A DNA stretch of 48,365 nt, taken from contig JAAVID010000089.1 of NCBI GenBank assembly GCA_014799395.1, forward strand, positions 1 to 48,365, in the 5' to 3' direction. The stretch is from Oscillospiraceae bacterium. Its GTDB lineage: Bacteria; Bacillota; Clostridia; Oscillospirales; Ruminococcaceae. A program made the translations under genes and the position numbers. Each line of letters starts with the position of its first letter. The first letter of the stretch is position 1. Of the stretch, positions 32,597 through 39,883 are shown piece after piece. Under the pieces are notes generated by a model, which was not told the origin of the DNA, ran no database searches, and saw nothing but the letters and a program-made list of their open reading frames with translations.

Positions 32597-32962
32597 TTAC
32601 TTGGTAACTATCGCGCTTCTTATGCGCGTAAAGTTTCCGTTCATCTGATTTATAATAGCGTCCAGCTGGTACTGTGTCTTAAGCATTTCCGCCTGCTGAA
32701 CGTCGCTGTCGACGTTGTTGCGGTCTGCCTGGTCGCTCGTCAGCTTGTCGATACGAAGCTGAGTAGCGAGGTTGAGCTCTTTCTTTATTGAGCCGTCCGC
32801 GCGGAGCTTTTCCTTTAAAATACCTGCAAAATCGAGATATTTGCAGTTATAGTTAGGTGTATCCTGATTTGCGATATTCTCCTGAATTACCTGAGTTCTC
32901 TGCCACATAACCGAGGCGCCCTGCTCAAGTATCCTGAAAGCCGTCGTATCAAACAGTGCCAT
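32597..32962 (-). CDS. flgB: Flagellar rod protein FlgB
   Basis: A 121-residue proximal rod protein and the first gene of the flagellar cluster. The family helix is seen as VMWQRTQVIQENIANQDTPNYNCKYLDF (18-45) and the C-terminal helix as DVQQAEMLKTQYQLDAIINQMNGNFTRIRSAI. GAGAGGTA precedes ATG 32962. A consensus promoter lies about 90 bp upstream. Confidence 0.94.
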   Translation of the reverse strand: MALFDTTAFRILEQGASVMWQRTQVIQENIANQDTPNYNCKYLDFAGILKEKLRADGSIKKELNLATQLRIDKLTSDQADRNNVDSDVQQAEMLKTQYQLDAIINQMNGNFTRIRSAIVTK

Positions 32963-33049
32963 AAATTATACCTCTCTGACGTTTCTTTTCTAATAGGAGA
33001 CAATATTTAAAAGCATACTGCTCCCCTGGTCTGTAATTATCCATACTCT

Positions 33050-33078
33050 ATTATACACTATCCAAAAATATTTTTCAA
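33050..33078 (-). promoter_or_regulatory. SigA-type promoter of the flagellar operon
   Basis: On the minus strand TTGAAA (33073-33078), a 17-bp spacer and consensus TATAAT (33050-33055). The start would be near 33043, leaving a leader of about 80 nt before flgB. The form is that of the housekeeping sigma factor, not sigma-28, as expected for early flagellar genes. Confidence 0.8.
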
Positions 33079-33245
33079 CCTTTTTTTTGATTTTTATTTT
33101 TCCGATTGGTACAAAATACCAGTTATAAATCAAATTTCTTGTCTATTTTGCACACACAAACATTGATTTTATGCGATATTCAAAAGCCGTTGTGCACTTT
33201 TTACAAATTTTTCGACGAAATTTCTATGTTATCTACAATTTAGCT

Positions 33246-33259
33246 TGTAAACGTTTTTA
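33246..33259 (+). promoter_or_regulatory. Possible CcpA (cre-like) site upstream of flgB
   Basis: TGTAAACGTTTTTA matches the Bacillus cre consensus TGWAANCGNTNNCA at all fixed positions but one. It lies about 190 bp upstream of the flgB -10 box in an otherwise AT-rich stretch (33061-33327) with no gene. A chance match is possible in such AT-rich DNA. Confidence 0.25.
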
Positions 33260-33327
33260 ATTCACAAACAAGGAAATATTTTTTTAAGGGATTTTCCGTT
33301 TAAGTTAAATTTTTCAAATAAATCAAA

Positions 33328-33984
33328 ATTTAACGTAAAGTCTTACAGCTAAAAAAACGGGATTCCTAAGGGGCTTGCCCCTTAGGCGGAGTGCAGAGGC
33401 AGAGCCTCTGCGCAGGTTTGGGCGGCAGCCCAAAACGCCGTGCGAAGCACGGCTGTTGCGCACGCAGTGCGCAACGCGGCGCGTAGCGCCGAGCCCCCAC
33501 AAGCGCTAAAAGGGTTTGGGTAAAAACAAGAGTTTTTCCCCAAATCAAGAATTTTGCCAACAGGCAAAATTCTTGATCAATCACTTTTTTCTGCCGGGGG
33601 CAGAAAAAAGTGATCCCCGCTCCAAGCACGACTATACAAGGAGAGCAACTTCAAGCCGACTGAATTATCGGCTATCTGCAACGCCGTATACTGGCTCAAA
33701 GCGCGGTTGAGAAAATATGCCCCGGCATATTTTCTCAATAGTCGACGATTACGCCTTACGGCGCAATCGCCGATGCGGAGCTCTGCTCCGCACCTCGCGG
33801 GTGGAAAACGTGGCACTGGTGTCCTTGTTTTCCCCCAGACCCCTTTAGCGCTCTTTTTGTTTTTGCCGCTTCGCGGCGTTCCGGGCTCCGCCCGGACCCG
33901 GCAAGGGCTCTGCCCTTGCATTCCGCCAAAGGGGCTTGCCCCTTTGGAATCCCGATTTTTTAGCCGTAAGTGTTAATGTTAAAT
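33328..33984. repeat. Hairpin-packed inverted-repeat element, non-coding
   Basis: This ~650-bp block lies between the divergent flgB and trp promoters and holds no credible gene. Its ends are inverted repeats: 33328-33366 and 33946-33984 match at about 33 of 39 positions, including GCTAAAAAA and CGGGATTCC. The arms continue inward with the same hairpins: 33365-33386 with 33926-33947, 33393-33411 with 33901-33919, 33417-33434 with 33880-33896, 33437-33453 with 33865-33877. Left-only hairpins lie at 33455-33475 and 33477-33491. The centre has three long perfect stems (33544-33577, 33580-33614, 33707-33738) and shorter ones (33655-33672, 33746-33769, 33774-33792). Read outward from either end, the arm closes and a 6-7 T run follows. 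I do not recognise a named family. It could be a REP-like or non-autonomous mobile repeat, or a structural boundary. Confidence 0.85.
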
Positions 33985-34002
33985 AAAATTTTTTATAACC
34001 CC

Positions 34003-34031
34003 TTGACAAATCTTCCGCAATGTGCTAAAAT
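34003..34031 (+). promoter_or_regulatory. Promoter of the trp operon
   Basis: Perfect TTGACA (34003-34008), a 17-bp spacer and TAAAAT (34026-34031), giving a start near 34038. It lies just outside the right end of the hairpin element and upstream of the T-box leader. Confidence 0.85.
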
Positions 34032-34084
34032 ATTCGTGTAACAATTGAATATGCCCTTATAAACCTATGACGTGGAGATAAAAA

Positions 34085-34331
34085 TGTTTGTGCACTCCCA
34101 GAGAGCGGTCGTTGCTGAGAGTACCGCAGAACGCAGAGCATTAAATGGACCACCGAGGGTGCGAGGAAAGGCTTTCCCGCCAAGTATTTCGCAACGTTAA
34201 GCAAGCGTTAATTGCAGGGATATGTTAGTATCCGATGAGTGCGCGGTCTTCCGCGAATTAAGGTGGCAACGCGGTGAGTTTTTCTCCGTCCTTATGGCAG
34301 AATTGTACTGTCTTTGAGGGCGGATTTTTTT
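34085..34331 (+). ncRNA. T-box leader of the trp operon (tRNA-Trp sensing)
   Basis: A T-box antitermination leader. Stem I closes through GCACTC (34092-34097) with GGGTGC (34157-34162). Its apical part pairs GCGGT with ACCGC, and the specifier loop presents TGG (34146-34148), the tryptophan codon. The T-box sequence AAGGTGGCAACGCGG ends at 34274; its UGGC bulge (34264-34267) can pair with a tRNA ending GCCA, matching the G discriminator of bacterial tRNA-Trp. AAGG and CGG of the T-box can pair with CCG and CCTT (34286-34293) as the antiterminator, competing with the terminator. Uncharged tRNA-Trp would therefore turn on the operon. Confidence 0.95.
34285..34331 (+). terminator. T-box attenuator terminator of the trp operon
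   Basis: TCCGTCCT (34285-34292) pairs with AGGGCGGA (34317-34324; one G-T wobble) and is followed by seven T. Its 5' arm is shared with the antiterminator helix. trpE begins 30 bp further on. Confidence 0.85.
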
Positions 34332-34360
34332 GTTGTCAAATACCGAAAGGAGAAAGAATT

Positions 34361-35833
34361 ATGCTCAATCCCACGCTAGAACAGGCAAAAGGGCTGACCG
34401 AATACAGCCTTATCCCGATAAAACGGGAAATTTTATCCGATATTAAAACGCCTATCGAGGTGCTGAAAATTCTCAAGAACGTAAGCCGTCACTGCTATAT
34501 TCTCGAGTCGGTGGAGAACCAGGAAAAATGGGGACGCTACACCTTCCTCGGCTACGACCCAAAGCTGGAGATCTCCTGCCTTAACGGAGAAATGACCGTT
34601 AAAAACATCCGCACGGGCGAGACCGAAATAAAGCAGACCACTCACCCCGCCGAATATATCCGCGGGCTGATGAACGGCTTCACGTCGCCGAAGCTCGACG
34701 GCTTCCCCAGCTTTACGGGCGGACTGGTCGGCTACTTCGGCTACGACTACATCAAGTACAGCGAGCCCTGCCTCAAGCTCGACGCCGAGGACGAGGAGCA
34801 CTTCAAGGACGTTGACCTTATGCTGTTCGACAAGGTAATAGCGTTCGATAACATTCACCAGAAAATAGTGCTTATTACAAATATTTCCACGGAAAACATC
34901 GGCGAGCAGTACAAAAAAGCCGAAGCGGACCTCGACGAAATGGTAAAGCTGATACGCACGGGCACTCCCGCTCCCTCCAAAAAGGCGCGGCTTACAAGCG
35001 AGATACGCTCGCTGTTCAATAAAGAGCAGTATTGTGAAATGGTCGAGAAAGCCAAGCGCTACATTCACGAGGGCGATATTTTCCAGGTAGTGCTCTCCAA
35101 CCGTCTGGACGCGGATTTCGAGGGCAGCCTGCTGGACGCCTACCGCGTTCTCCGCACCATAAACCCATCGCCGTATATGTTCTATTTCTCGAGCGACGAT
35201 ATGGAGGTCGCGGGCTCGTCCCCCGAAACGCTCGTTAAGCTCGAAAACGGCATACTTCACACATTCCCTCTCGCGGGAACACGTCCGAGAGGAAAGACCG
35301 AGTCACAGGACAAACAGCTCGAAACGGAGCTTCTGGCGGACGAAAAGGAGCTTTCCGAGCACAATATGCTGGTCGACCTCGGGCGCAACGATCTGGGAAA
35401 AATTTCCGAATTCGGTACCGTCGAGGTAGAGAAATATATGTCGATAGAGCGCTATTCGCACGTTATGCACATCGGCTCGACAGTCCGCGGTAAAATGCGC
35501 GGCGAGCTGCACGCTCTCGACGCGGTCGACGCGGTGCTCCCCGCGGGAACGCTCTCGGGCGCGCCGAAAATACGCGCCTGTGAAATAATCAATGAGCTCG
35601 AAAACAACAAACGCGGCATTTACGGCGGTGCGATCGGCTACATCGACTTCCGCGGAAATCTGGACACGGCGATCGCGATACGGCTCTGCTTCAAGAAAAA
35701 CGGCCGCGTTTTCGTCCGCTCGGGCGCGGGCATAGTTGCGGACAGCGTTCCGGAAAACGAATTCAATGAATGCATAAACAAGGCAAAGGCGGTCATGAAC
35801 GCGCTTGAGCTCTCACAGGAGGCGGAATTATGA
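34361..35833 (+). CDS. trpE: Anthranilate synthase component I TrpE
   Basis: A 490-residue aminase subunit that turns chorismate and ammonia into anthranilate, the first step of tryptophan synthesis. The Trp-feedback motif appears as ILESVE near residue 43, and the chorismate-binding core as NPSPYMFYFS, GSSPETLVKL, LAGTRPRG and AGTLSGAPKIRACEIINELE near the C-terminus. An ORF reaches 34274, but that part is the T-box terminator; ATG 34361 follows AAAGGAGA and is the clear start. It overlaps trpG by four bases, the usual coupled arrangement. Confidence 0.97.
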   Translation: MLNPTLEQAKGLTEYSLIPIKREILSDIKTPIEVLKILKNVSRHCYILESVENQEKWGRYTFLGYDPKLEISCLNGEMTVKNIRTGETEIKQTTHPAEYIRGLMNGFTSPKLDGFPSFTGGLVGYFGYDYIKYSEPCLKLDAEDEEHFKDVDLMLFDKVIAFDNIHQKIVLITNISTENIGEQYKKAEADLDEMVKLIRTGTPAPSKKARLTSEIRSLFNKEQYCEMVEKAKRYIHEGDIFQVVLSNRLDADFEGSLLDAYRVLRTINPSPYMFYFSSDDMEVAGSSPETLVKLENGILHTFPLAGTRPRGKTESQDKQLETELLADEKELSEHNMLVDLGRNDLGKISEFGTVEVEKYMSIERYSHVMHIGSTVRGKMRGELHALDAVDAVLPAGTLSGAPKIRACEIINELENNKRGIYGGAIGYIDFRGNLDTAIAIRLCFKKNGRVFVRSGAGIVADSVPENEFNECINKAKAVMNALELSQEAEL

Positions 35834-36405
35834 TTTTACTGATCGACAACTACGACAGCTTTTCTTACAATTTATACCAGCTCATCGGCGAGATCGAACC
35901 CGACATCAAGGTCATCCGCAACGACGAGCTTACCGTTGACGAGATAATGGCGCTCGCGCCCTCGCATATCATCGTAAGTCCCGGTCCCGGCAGACCCGCC
36001 GACGCGGGGGTCTGCGAGGAGGTCATCAAGACCGCGGCGGGCAAGATACCGATCCTGGGCGTGTGTCTCGGTCATCAGGCGATCTGCGAGACGTTCGGAG
36101 CGGAGATCACCTACGCCAAGCGGCTTATGCACGGAAAGAAGTCCGTCATCACGTTTGACAGGGATTCGCGCATTTTCAAGGGAATAAGCGGCGATATCGC
36201 GGTCGCGCGGTATCATTCGTTAGCCGCGTCGCAGAACGGCTTCCCCGAAGCGCTCAAAATAACCGCGCAGACCGACGACGGCGAGATAATGGCGGTGGAG
36301 CATAAAAGCTATCCCGTTTTCGGGCTTCAATTTCACCCCGAAAGCATACTCACCCAACACGGGAAAAAGCTGCTTAACAACTTCCTTGAAATAGGTAAAA
36401 AATAA
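35830..36405 (+). CDS. trpG: Anthranilate synthase component II TrpG (glutamine amidotransferase)
   Basis: A 191-residue class I glutamine amidotransferase supplying ammonia to TrpE. The nucleophile is C79 in GVCLGHQAI, and the His-Glu of the triad is in FGLQFHPESI near 167-176; SPGPGRP (50-56) forms the oxyanion-side loop. It is not fused to trpD. Start ATG 35830 overlaps the trpE stop. A 201-bp gap follows before trpD, the only large gap in the operon. Confidence 0.96.
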   Translation: MILLIDNYDSFSYNLYQLIGEIEPDIKVIRNDELTVDEIMALAPSHIIVSPGPGRPADAGVCEEVIKTAAGKIPILGVCLGHQAICETFGAEITYAKRLMHGKKSVITFDRDSRIFKGISGDIAVARYHSLAASQNGFPEALKITAQTDDGEIMAVEHKSYPVFGLQFHPESILTQHGKKLLNNFLEIGKK

Positions 36406-36606
36406 AATGTCAAAAACGCTTCAAAAAAGCGGGGTGTTTTTGAAATTAAAAAAAACCTCATTTGCGTTATTTTAAAGCGGTTTTGAAGCATTAAAGCATA
36501 TGTTTTTTCAAGGTCATTTTTTGAGACGGTAAACGTCAAAAATATCGGAGAAAATCCGATAATTTTTGAACGATTTCGGACATATTTTTTCGGAGGTAAT
36601 TTTATT
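36406..36606 (+). promoter_or_regulatory. trpG-trpD gap with a terminator-like hairpin
   Basis: This AT-rich 201-bp gap has no gene. TATCGGA (36543-36549) pairs with TCCGATA (36555-36561), followed by ATTTTT, a short intrinsic-terminator-like element 40 bp before trpD. A weaker foldback lies near 36414-36443 (AAAACGCTT with AAGCG and GTTTTT). No consensus promoter is evident. It could reduce read-through between the trpEG pair and the rest. Confidence 0.4.
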
Positions 36607-37617
36607 ATGATAAAAGAGGCAATTTCTAAGGTCGCAAACGGCGAAAATTTGACCTATTCCGAGGCGGAAGAGGTAATGCGCGAAATTATGACGGGAAACA
36701 CGACCACCGCGCAGACGGGTTCATTTCTGACCGCGCTCCACATCAAGGGCGAGACCACCGACGAGATCTCCGCGTGCGCGTATGTAATGCGCGACTGCGC
36801 GACCCGCGTGGAGTACGCGGGCGACGTAATGGAGATAGTCGGCACGGGCGGCGACGGCGCACAATCTATAAACGTTTCCACCATTTCGGGAATGGTCTGC
36901 GCGGCGGCGGGCGCTAAGATCGCCAAGCACGGAAACCGCGCGGCTTCGTCGAAATGCGGCGCGGCGGACTGTCTTGAAGCGCTCGGCATAAACATTTCCG
37001 TGTCGCCCGAGGGCTGCAGCAAGCTGCTCGACGAGGTGGGAATGTGCTTTATGTTCGCGCAGAAGTACCACAGCGCGATGAAGTACGTCGGACCCGTCCG
37101 CAAAGAGATCGGTATCCCGACTGTGTTCAACATTCTCGGCCCGCTCACCAACCCCGCTCACGCGAATTTGCAGCTCCTCGGCGTTTACAAGCCCGAACTG
37201 CTCAAGCCCATGGCGAACGCGCTGATGAAGCTCGGCGTAAAGCGCGGAATGGCAGTTTACGGACAGGATAAGCTCGACGAGATATCCGTCGGCGCACCTA
37301 CGACCGTTGTCGAGTTCGGCGACGGCAAGATGACCGAGTACGAGATAACCCCCGAACAGTTCGGGTTACAGCGCTACGATCTCGACGGTCTGAAAGGCGG
37401 CGAGCCGTCTATCAACGCGGAACTGGCGCGTAAAATACTCTCGGGAGAACAGGGCGCGGGACGTACCGCCGTCCTGCTGAATGCTGGCGCGGCGCTCCAT
37501 ATTTATAAAGGTATAACGATCGAGGACGGCGTGAAGCTCGCCGCAGAGACCATCGATAGCGGCGCGGCAATGAAAACGCTGGAAAAATACATACAGATTT
37601 CCCAAGGTTTGGAATAA
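36607..37617 (+). CDS. trpD: Anthranilate phosphoribosyltransferase TrpD
   Basis: A 336-residue enzyme joining anthranilate to PRPP. Diagnostic segments are EIVGTGGDGAQSINVST (77-93; PRPP loop), KHGNRAASSKCGAADCLEALG, FAQKYHSAMKYVGPVRKEIG and the FNILGPLTNPA motif. The length is standard for a stand-alone TrpD. TCGGAGGTAA precedes ATG 36607. It is followed by trpC after 9 bp. Confidence 0.97.
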   Translation: MIKEAISKVANGENLTYSEAEEVMREIMTGNTTTAQTGSFLTALHIKGETTDEISACAYVMRDCATRVEYAGDVMEIVGTGGDGAQSINVSTISGMVCAAAGAKIAKHGNRAASSKCGAADCLEALGINISVSPEGCSKLLDEVGMCFMFAQKYHSAMKYVGPVRKEIGIPTVFNILGPLTNPAHANLQLLGVYKPELLKPMANALMKLGVKRGMAVYGQDKLDEISVGAPTTVVEFGDGKMTEYEITPEQFGLQRYDLDGLKGGEPSINAELARKILSGEQGAGRTAVLLNAGAALHIYKGITIEDGVKLAAETIDSGAAMKTLEKYIQISQGLE

Positions 37618-37626
37618 GAGGTCACT

Positions 37627-38409
37627 ATGATATTAGACGAAATTGCGGCAAAAACGCGCGAGCGAATTGCCGAAAAAACAAAGGAGATACCGCTGTCGGA
37701 GGTACGCTCCGAAGCGGAACGCATGCCCTCAAACGGAGACTTCCCGTTTGAAAAGGCGCTTTCGGGCGATGATATTTCATTTATCTGCGAGGTAAAGAAA
37801 GCCTCGCCGTCAAAGGGGATAATCGCGGAGGATTTCCCGTATTTGCAGATCGCCAAGGATTACGAAACGGCGGGCGCGGCGGCAATATCCTGCCTTACCG
37901 AGCCGTTCTGGTTCAAGGGCAGCGACGCGTATCTGCGTGAAATTACACAAAATGTGAAAATACCCGTTCTGCGCAAGGACTTCACGATAAACGAGTATAT
38001 GATCTACGAGGCGAAAATTCTCGGCGCAGCGGCGGTGCTGCTTATCTGCTCTATTTTGAGTGAACGGCAGCTTGCCGAATACCTTGAACTTGCGCACTCG
38101 CTCGGATTGTCGGCGCTTGTCGAAGCTCACGACGAAACCGAGATCGAGACCGCCGTCGGAATCGGCGCGAAGATAATCGGCGTGAACAACCGCGACCTGA
38201 AAACGTTTTCGGTAGACACGGGCAATTCCGCGCACCTGCGGGATTTAGTTCCGCCCGACAGGATATTCGTTTCCGAAAGCGGCATAAAAACCGACTCCGA
38301 CGTTGACGGACTGCGCAAAATAGGCGCAAACGCGGCTCTTATCGGCGAAACGCTTATGCGCGCTCCGGATAAGAAAGCCAAGCTTGACGAATTGAGAGGG
38401 CTGAAATGA
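37627..38409 (+). CDS. trpC: Indole-3-glycerol phosphate synthase TrpC
   Basis: A 260-residue TIM-barrel enzyme that decarboxylates and closes the indole ring. Family segments are ICEVKKASPSKGII (with the catalytic Lys), ISCLTEPFWFKGS, PVLRKDFTINEYMIYEAKILGA, GVNNRDLKTFSVD and FVSESGIKTDSDV. It is separate from trpF, unlike the fused enterobacterial form, and overlaps trpF by four bases. AGAGGT precedes ATG 37627. Confidence 0.97.
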   Translation: MILDEIAAKTRERIAEKTKEIPLSEVRSEAERMPSNGDFPFEKALSGDDISFICEVKKASPSKGIIAEDFPYLQIAKDYETAGAAAISCLTEPFWFKGSDAYLREITQNVKIPVLRKDFTINEYMIYEAKILGAAAVLLICSILSERQLAEYLELAHSLGLSALVEAHDETEIETAVGIGAKIIGVNNRDLKTFSVDTGNSAHLRDLVPPDRIFVSESGIKTDSDVDGLRKIGANAALIGETLMRAPDKKAKLDELRGLK

Positions 38410-39032
38410 GCACATCGGACACTAAGATCAAGCTCTGCGGAATGTTCCGCGAATGTGATATTGACTATGTAAACGAGGCAAAGCCCGACTATATCGGCTT
38501 TATCGTGATGTTCCCGAAAAGTCACCGCAACATCGGCCTTGAAACGGCTCTGCGGCTGAGATCGCGGCTCTCGCCCGAGATAAAGTCCGTCGCCGTTTCG
38601 GTGAACGCTCCCGTTGAAATGCTCGCGGAGTTCGCAAAACGGGGAGCGGCGGAACTTCTGCAATGTCACGGCAATGAAAACGCGGAGTATATCGCACGGT
38701 TACGCGAATTGACAGGCGTTCCGATAATAAAGGCGGTCAAGGTGACGACTTCCTCCGACATTGAGAACGCACAAGCTCTCGGCGCGGACTATCTGCTGCT
38801 GGACAGCGGCACCGGAAGCGGCGTGACATTCGATCACACGCTTATCGACCGCGAAAAAATACGCGTCCCGTTCTTTCTGGCGGGCGGGCTCACCCCGGAT
38901 AACCTCGGAGCGGCGATACGCAATGTTAAGCCGTTCGCGGTTGATCTGTCGAGCGGAATAGAGACGGATAAGCTCAAAGACCGCGAAAAGATACTCGCGG
39001 CGGTAAGGGAGGCACGAAATGCGCTCGGATAA
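38406..39032 (+). CDS. trpF: Phosphoribosylanthranilate isomerase TrpF
   Basis: A 208-residue TIM barrel. The N-terminal KLCGMFRECDIDYVNEAKPDYIGFIV carries catalytic C11 (the family usually reads CGxxxxED), LLQCHGNE is conserved, and LLLDSGTGSGVTFDH includes the catalytic Asp; FFLAGGLTPDNLGAAI forms the phosphate site. ATG 38406 overlaps trpC by four bases. Its end overlaps the methyltransferase gene by 14 bp. Confidence 0.95.
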   Translation: MSTSDTKIKLCGMFRECDIDYVNEAKPDYIGFIVMFPKSHRNIGLETALRLRSRLSPEIKSVAVSVNAPVEMLAEFAKRGAAELLQCHGNENAEYIARLRELTGVPIIKAVKVTTSSDIENAQALGADYLLLDSGTGSGVTFDHTLIDREKIRVPFFLAGGLTPDNLGAAIRNVKPFAVDLSSGIETDKLKDREKILAAVREARNALG

Positions 39033-39855
39033 GGTAAGACAGCACTTCAACACCGCCGCCCAAGCGGAATGGGAGCGCCTTGACTCCAGCGAGTATTTCC
39101 GGCTTATCTATCGGCTTCACCTCGCGTTTATAGAGGAGGAGCTTGCGGAAAAGCCGCGCGTTCTCGACGCGGGGAGCGGTCCGGGGAGGTACGCGCTGGA
39201 GTTCGCGAAACGCGGCTGCGCGGTAACGCTCTGCGACATATCTGACGGCGAGCTTAGGCTTGCCGAGGAGAAATTCGGCGAAAACGATCTCTCTGCCGAA
39301 CGCTTTGTTCAAGCGGATCTGCGCGACTTAAGCGCGTTCCCCGACGGCGCTTTTGACCTCACGGTCTGCTACGGCGCGCCGCTCTCGTACATCACCGAGG
39401 ACCGCGAAAAGGCAGTCTCGGAGTTGGTTCGCGTAACGCGGCGCGGCGGCACGGTCGCCGTCAGCGTGAACAACACCTGGGGAATACTCCGAAATTTGCT
39501 CGGCAAGACGGACGAGAATTTCTTCGCGAACGGCGAATACTGGCACATAAACGAGGTTATCGAAACGGGCGACTGTCCGTCGTTCGAGAGCGTACAATTC
39601 GGCGGCGATACCGCTCCCGAAAAGCATTTCTTTCAGCCCGACGAGCTTACGGATGTGCTGAAAAAAGCCGGCTTAACGGATATTGAGCTCGGCGCGGCGC
39701 CCTGCCTTTGCTCGGGAAGCCGCTCACAGTATAACGAGCTCGCCGAAAATCCCGCCGCAAAAGCGCAGATCGAGGAACTGGAGCTGAAATGTTACCGTGA
39801 TAAAAATATGGTAGGTTTTGGAGACTTTCTGCTTGCAAAGGGTGTTAAGATCTAA
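39019..39855 (+). CDS. Class I SAM-dependent methyltransferase inside the trp operon
   Basis: A 278-residue Rossmann-fold methyltransferase. The SAM-binding motif I is VLDAGSGPGRYALEFAKRG (48-66), followed by motif II CDISDGELRLAEEKF and VQADLRDLSAFPDGAFDLTVCYGAPLSYI. LVRVTRRGGTVAVSVNN is the post-motif strand. It resembles ubiquinone/small-molecule methyltransferases (Methyltransf_11/25 type); the substrate is unknown. It starts inside the last codons of trpF (14-bp overlap), so it is translationally tied to the trp genes, but no step of tryptophan synthesis needs a methyltransferase. An anthranilate- or indole-derived product would be one guess only. Confidence 0.85.
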   Translation: MRSDKVRQHFNTAAQAEWERLDSSEYFRLIYRLHLAFIEEELAEKPRVLDAGSGPGRYALEFAKRGCAVTLCDISDGELRLAEEKFGENDLSAERFVQADLRDLSAFPDGAFDLTVCYGAPLSYITEDREKAVSELVRVTRRGGTVAVSVNNTWGILRNLLGKTDENFFANGEYWHINEVIETGDCPSFESVQFGGDTAPEKHFFQPDELTDVLKKAGLTDIELGAAPCLCSGSRSQYNELAENPAAKAQIEELELKCYRDKNMVGFGDFLLAKGVKI

Positions 39856-39883
39856 ATTACAGAAAGTGAGACATTGAAAAATC

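Noticed and set aside
5732-32962. Sigma-28 (TAAA-N15-GCCGATAA) promoters inside the flagellar cluster
   Set aside because: No convincing match was seen in the intergenic gaps; all good promoters found are of the housekeeping type.
33366-33976. Short ORFs on both strands within the hairpin element (87-114 codons)
   Set aside because: They consist of translated hairpin arms rich in Arg, Cys and Pro, lack ribosome sites and overlap one another; the block is best read as non-coding.
33328-33984. Possibility that the hairpin block is a CRISPR array
   Set aside because: The hairpins differ in sequence, spacing is irregular, there are no constant direct repeats with unique spacers, and no cas genes are present.
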